From: an uncultured Porphyromonadaceae bacterium
Lineage (GTDB): Bacteria > Bacteroidota > Bacteroidia > Bacteroidales > Muribaculaceae
DNA length: 6,808 nt
Assembly: GCA_905193995.1 (NCBI GenBank)
Contig: CAJJQT010000112.1
Coordinates: 1-6,808, forward strand
Reading direction: 5' to 3'
Part shown: positions 4,866 to 6,808 of the stretch, one piece after another
How the letters are laid out: every line of letters starts with the position of its first letter
How positions within the stretch are numbered: position 1 is the first letter of the stretch
Notes under the pieces: generated by a model
Database searches by the model: none
Seen by the model: only the letters and a program-made list of their open reading frames with translations
Told to the model about the DNA's origin: nothing
Position numbers and translations under genes: made by a program

Positions 4866-6587
4866 ATGCGAAATCTATTACTGCTACTGACACTGCTCCT
4901 GAGCGCGGCAGCGGCGAGAGCCGTGAGCTACTCGGGCACGCTGCCCGTGCTGTTCATCAGCACCGAGAACGGGCAGGCGATCACATCAAAGGACACATAC
5001 CTCAAGGCCACATACTATCTGGACAACATGGGTATAGAAGGCGTCGAACCTGTGGGCACAGCTGCCGAGCCGCTGACCATGCAGATCCGCGGGCGCGGCA
5101 ACTACTCGTGGTGGGGCTTCGACAAAAAGCCCTACCGCATCAAGCTCGACACGAAGCAAGCGCTCTTAGGGATGAACAAGAGCAAGCACTTCGCACTGCT
5201 GGCGCACGCCGATGACACATTCGGCTTCATGCGCAACGCCGTCGGCTTCCAGATCTCGCGCCTGATCGGGATGCCCTGGACGCCTGCCGACGCGCCCCTG
5301 GAGGTAGTGCTCAACGGCGACTACATAGGCCTCTACTTCCTGACCGAGACCATCCGCGTCGACAAGGACCGTGTCGACATAGTCGAACAGCCCGACCTTG
5401 CCACCGCACCCGATGAAATCACCGGCGGCTGGCTCGTGGAGATCGACAACTACGAGGACGATCCGCACATAACCCTGTACGAAAAGGATGCCGAACACAG
5501 CAAGATAACATTCACATACAAGACACCTGAAGAGCTCTCCGACCCTCAGAAGGCGTATCTCACCGACCAGATGACGGCCATCAACGACGCCATCTACCGG
5601 CCCGACCTCAACGACAATACGTGGGAGGAATACGTCGACACCGACATCCTGGCCCGCTACTACATCACCCAGGAGGTTGTCGACGACTTCGAATCATTCC
5701 ACGGCAGCTGCTACCTATACAAGAACCGAGGGGACGGGAAATGGATGTTCGGACCCGTGTGGGACTTCGGCAACGCCTTTACCTTCGACAAGACCCAGTA
5801 CATATATAAGGGACGTCAGTGGCACAACACGTGGATCGAACAGATGTGCCGCCATCCGCACTTCATGGAGACTGTCAAGGCCGTGTGGGCCGACTTCCGC
5901 ACCGCCCGCTTCAACGAAATATACGGCTACATAGACACATACGCCGAACGGATCAAGGCGGCGGCCGTCTGTGACGCCGAGCGCTGGCCGTCGTACGGCT
6001 GCGCCGACGTCGCGGCCAAGGCATCGACGGTGAAGGACCGGCTACGTGCCAGCGAGCGCTGGCTGCAGTCGCAATGGGGCGAGCTGCCGACCTATACGGC
6101 TTATTATCAGAACAACCTGCTGCCCTACTGGAACGAGGTACACGCCTACGTGTGGTATACGACCGACAACGCCGTCGTGACCCTCAACGGCGGCTGGCCC
6201 GGCCATAAAATCGAGCTGGACGCAGCAACCGGCTACTACAAGCTCAGCTTCAAATCCGACGAACTGCCCGACAACACCATGATCATCTTCAACAACGGCA
6301 ACGCCAAGGGCGACAATCAGACGGCCGACCTCGAGTTCATCGACGGCGGCATATACAACCGCCGCGGCTTCATAGGCCTGGACGTCGCAGACATAGCCGC
6401 CACGGGCTTAGAAATCAGCGTGCGCGGCGGAGCGATCGTGGTGAACTCGGAGAGCAACGGAACGGTAAGCATCACGGACGTGGCCGGCCGCAGCATACCC
6501 CTCGCGATCACAGCCGGCGAAAACATAATTGACGGTTTAGCCCCGGGCATATACTTCGTCGGCGGCCGCAAGATAGCACTCAGATAA
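4866..6587 (+). CDS. Secreted CotH kinase-like protein with starch-binding module and Por-type C-terminal tail
   Basis: A 573-residue protein. A signal peptide occupies residues 1-19 (MRNLLLLL..., cleavage after ARA), with no lipobox. The CotH domain (about 25-405) shows RGRGNYSW (75-82), KKPYRIKL (87-94), SKHFALL (106-112), GDYIGLYFLTE (151-161), and a late block with DDFESFHGSCYLYK (273-286) and FGPVWDFGN (295-303). CotH proteins are atypical protein kinases first known from Bacillus spore coats; targets in Bacteroidales are unknown. Residues ~422-500 (HAYVWY, LNGGWPGHKIEL, YYKLSF, IIFNNG) match a CBM26-type starch-binding module. Residues ~510-573 resemble a Por secretion/type A sorting tail (VSITDVAGR, GLAPGIYFV). 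Two active-site positions look altered (see findings), so kinase activity is uncertain. The ATG at 4866 follows the promoter and starts the signal peptide; an in-frame upstream start at 4839 would fall inside the dyad. Confidence 0.9.
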   Translation: MRNLLLLLTLLLSAAAARAVSYSGTLPVLFISTENGQAITSKDTYLKATYYLDNMGIEGVEPVGTAAEPLTMQIRGRGNYSWWGFDKKPYRIKLDTKQALLGMNKSKHFALLAHADDTFGFMRNAVGFQISRLIGMPWTPADAPLEVVLNGDYIGLYFLTETIRVDKDRVDIVEQPDLATAPDEITGGWLVEIDNYEDDPHITLYEKDAEHSKITFTYKTPEELSDPQKAYLTDQMTAINDAIYRPDLNDNTWEEYVDTDILARYYITQEVVDDFESFHGSCYLYKNRGDGKWMFGPVWDFGNAFTFDKTQYIYKGRQWHNTWIEQMCRHPHFMETVKAVWADFRTARFNEIYGYIDTYAERIKAAAVCDAERWPSYGCADVAAKASTVKDRLRASERWLQSQWGELPTYTAYYQNNLLPYWNEVHAYVWYTTDNAVVTLNGGWPGHKIELDAATGYYKLSFKSDELPDNTMIIFNNGNAKGDNQTADLEFIDGGIYNRRGFIGLDVADIAATGLEISVRGGAIVVNSESNGTVSITDVAGRSIPLAITAGENIIDGLAPGIYFVGGRKIALR

Positions 6588-6601
6588 AATATCGGGCGTA
6601 A

Positions 6602-6665
6602 ATCGGGCGCAGGCTGGAAAGCCTCCTTTCCATGACACGCTGATCGGGACGCAGGCCGGAAAGGC
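6602..6665 (+). repeat. Imperfect tandem duplication in the CotH 3' region
   Basis: ATCGGGCGCAGGCTGGAAAG starts at 6602 and ATCGGGACGCAGGCCGGAAA at 6643; the two ~22-base copies differ by one insertion and one or two substitutions. An extra ATCGGGCG lies at 6591-6598. The first copy can fold as AGGCT-GGAA-AGCCT, or GGAAAG (6616-6621) can pair with CTTTCC (6626-6631). The second copy forms the left arm and loop of the terminator. Confidence 0.7.
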
Positions 6666-6682
6666 TGCGTCCCTTAATTTTT
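6646..6682 (+). terminator. Rho-independent terminator of the CotH gene
   Basis: GGGACGCAG (6646-6654) pairs perfectly with CTGCGTCCC (6665-6673). After one bulged G, CC/GG extends the stem to a GGAAA loop. The tail TTAATTTTT (6674-6682) supplies the U-rich end. It lies 58 bases after the CotH stop. On the minus strand the same hairpin directly follows the stop codon of the opposing gene, but without a T-run. Confidence 0.88.
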
Positions 6683-6808
6683 AGCGAGGAGGTTGGCGAG
6701 GGCTGTGAGGCGGTGGCGGAAGCGGTCGATAGCTTCGGACTGAGCTTTTGTGAGTCCGCGGGCGTCGAGGCCGCAGCCGGCACGGGTGCAGAAGCGGGCC
6801 GATGAGTC
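6674..6808 (-). CDS. Unidentified protein, C-terminal end only (5' part outside window)
   Basis: Reading the minus strand from the window edge gives 44 open codons and a TAA stop (plus-strand TTA at 6674-6676). The peptide is DSSARFCTRAGCGLDARGLT followed by KAQSEAIDRFRHRLTALANL and LAKN. It looks real: the third codon positions are GC-rich as in the neighbouring genes, it forms a plausible amphipathic helix (about 20-42), and the stop abuts a hairpin. It contains two cysteines (7 and 12) but no motif I recognise, so no family is assigned. The minus-strand reading in another frame (6580-6783) lacks these properties. The gene is convergent with the CotH gene, and its last codons overlap the T-tract of that gene's terminator. 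Confidence 0.6.
   Translation of the reverse strand, partial: DSSARFCTRAGCGLDARGLTKAQSEAIDRFRHRLTALANLLAKN

Noticed and set aside
4748..5215. A plus-strand frame of 155 codons spanning the ridA end and the CotH start
   Set aside because: It crosses a promoter and dyad and overlaps two well-supported genes in another frame; the translation is low in recognisable structure.
6580..6783. A 67-codon minus-strand frame at the right end
   Set aside because: It runs through the terminator and into the CotH gene with a Ser/Pro/Ala-rich product; the neighbouring minus frame ending at 6674 is the more protein-like one.
1..6808. CRISPR array, insertion sequence, phage or defence island
   Set aside because: No regularly spaced repeats, transposase, integrase or terminal inverted repeats are seen, and the genes are ordinary chromosomal families with consistent base composition.

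Overview
The window reads as chromosomal DNA of a Bacteroidales bacterium. Two promoters match the Bacteroidetes sigma-ABfr consensus (TTTG/TTG, 19-20 bp, TAnnTTTG), most starts lack a strong Shine-Dalgarno, and the proteins (small DUF2582 winged helix, DUF3108, a CotH kinase-like protein with a starch-binding module and a Por-type tail) are typical of the order. The fairly GC-rich coding sequence would suit a Muribaculaceae-like relative, but that rank is a guess.

Layout. (1) 2-511: 3' end of a GH13 alpha-amylase family gene, closed by a clear intrinsic terminator at 543-577. (2) 578-761: AT-rich spacer with two candidate -7 boxes and spaced TTGCAAA motifs, leading to a 71-residue DUF2582 winged-helix protein (762-977). 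(3) 978-1170: a strong long hairpin, then a good promoter at 1113-1143. (4) 1171-4779: a tight five-gene same-strand cluster of tdk (type II thymidine kinase), a YhcH/NanQ family protein, an exported DUF3108 protein, a YihY/BrkB membrane protein and ridA. Junctions are a 4-base ATGA overlap, 2 bp, 30 bp and another ATGA overlap, so it is probably one operon. (5) A textbook promoter begins one base after the ridA stop, and an 18-bp-arm dyad overlaps its -7 box. It drives a 573-residue secreted CotH kinase-like protein (4866-6587). (6) 6588-6673: duplicated hairpin-forming segments, the second being the terminator, and then the C-terminal end of an unidentified gene on the minus strand (6674-6808).

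The genes do not form one obvious pathway. The amylase and the starch-module-bearing CotH protein suggest a loose glycan theme. The tdk operon mixes nucleoside salvage, sugar-anomer handling, envelope proteins and enamine/imine detoxification, so it looks like a housekeeping operon. I found no mobile element, CRISPR array, tRNA, rRNA or defence system. The most interesting items are the architecture and altered active-site motifs of the CotH protein and the dyad at its promoter. I do not see convincing evidence of a wholly new system.
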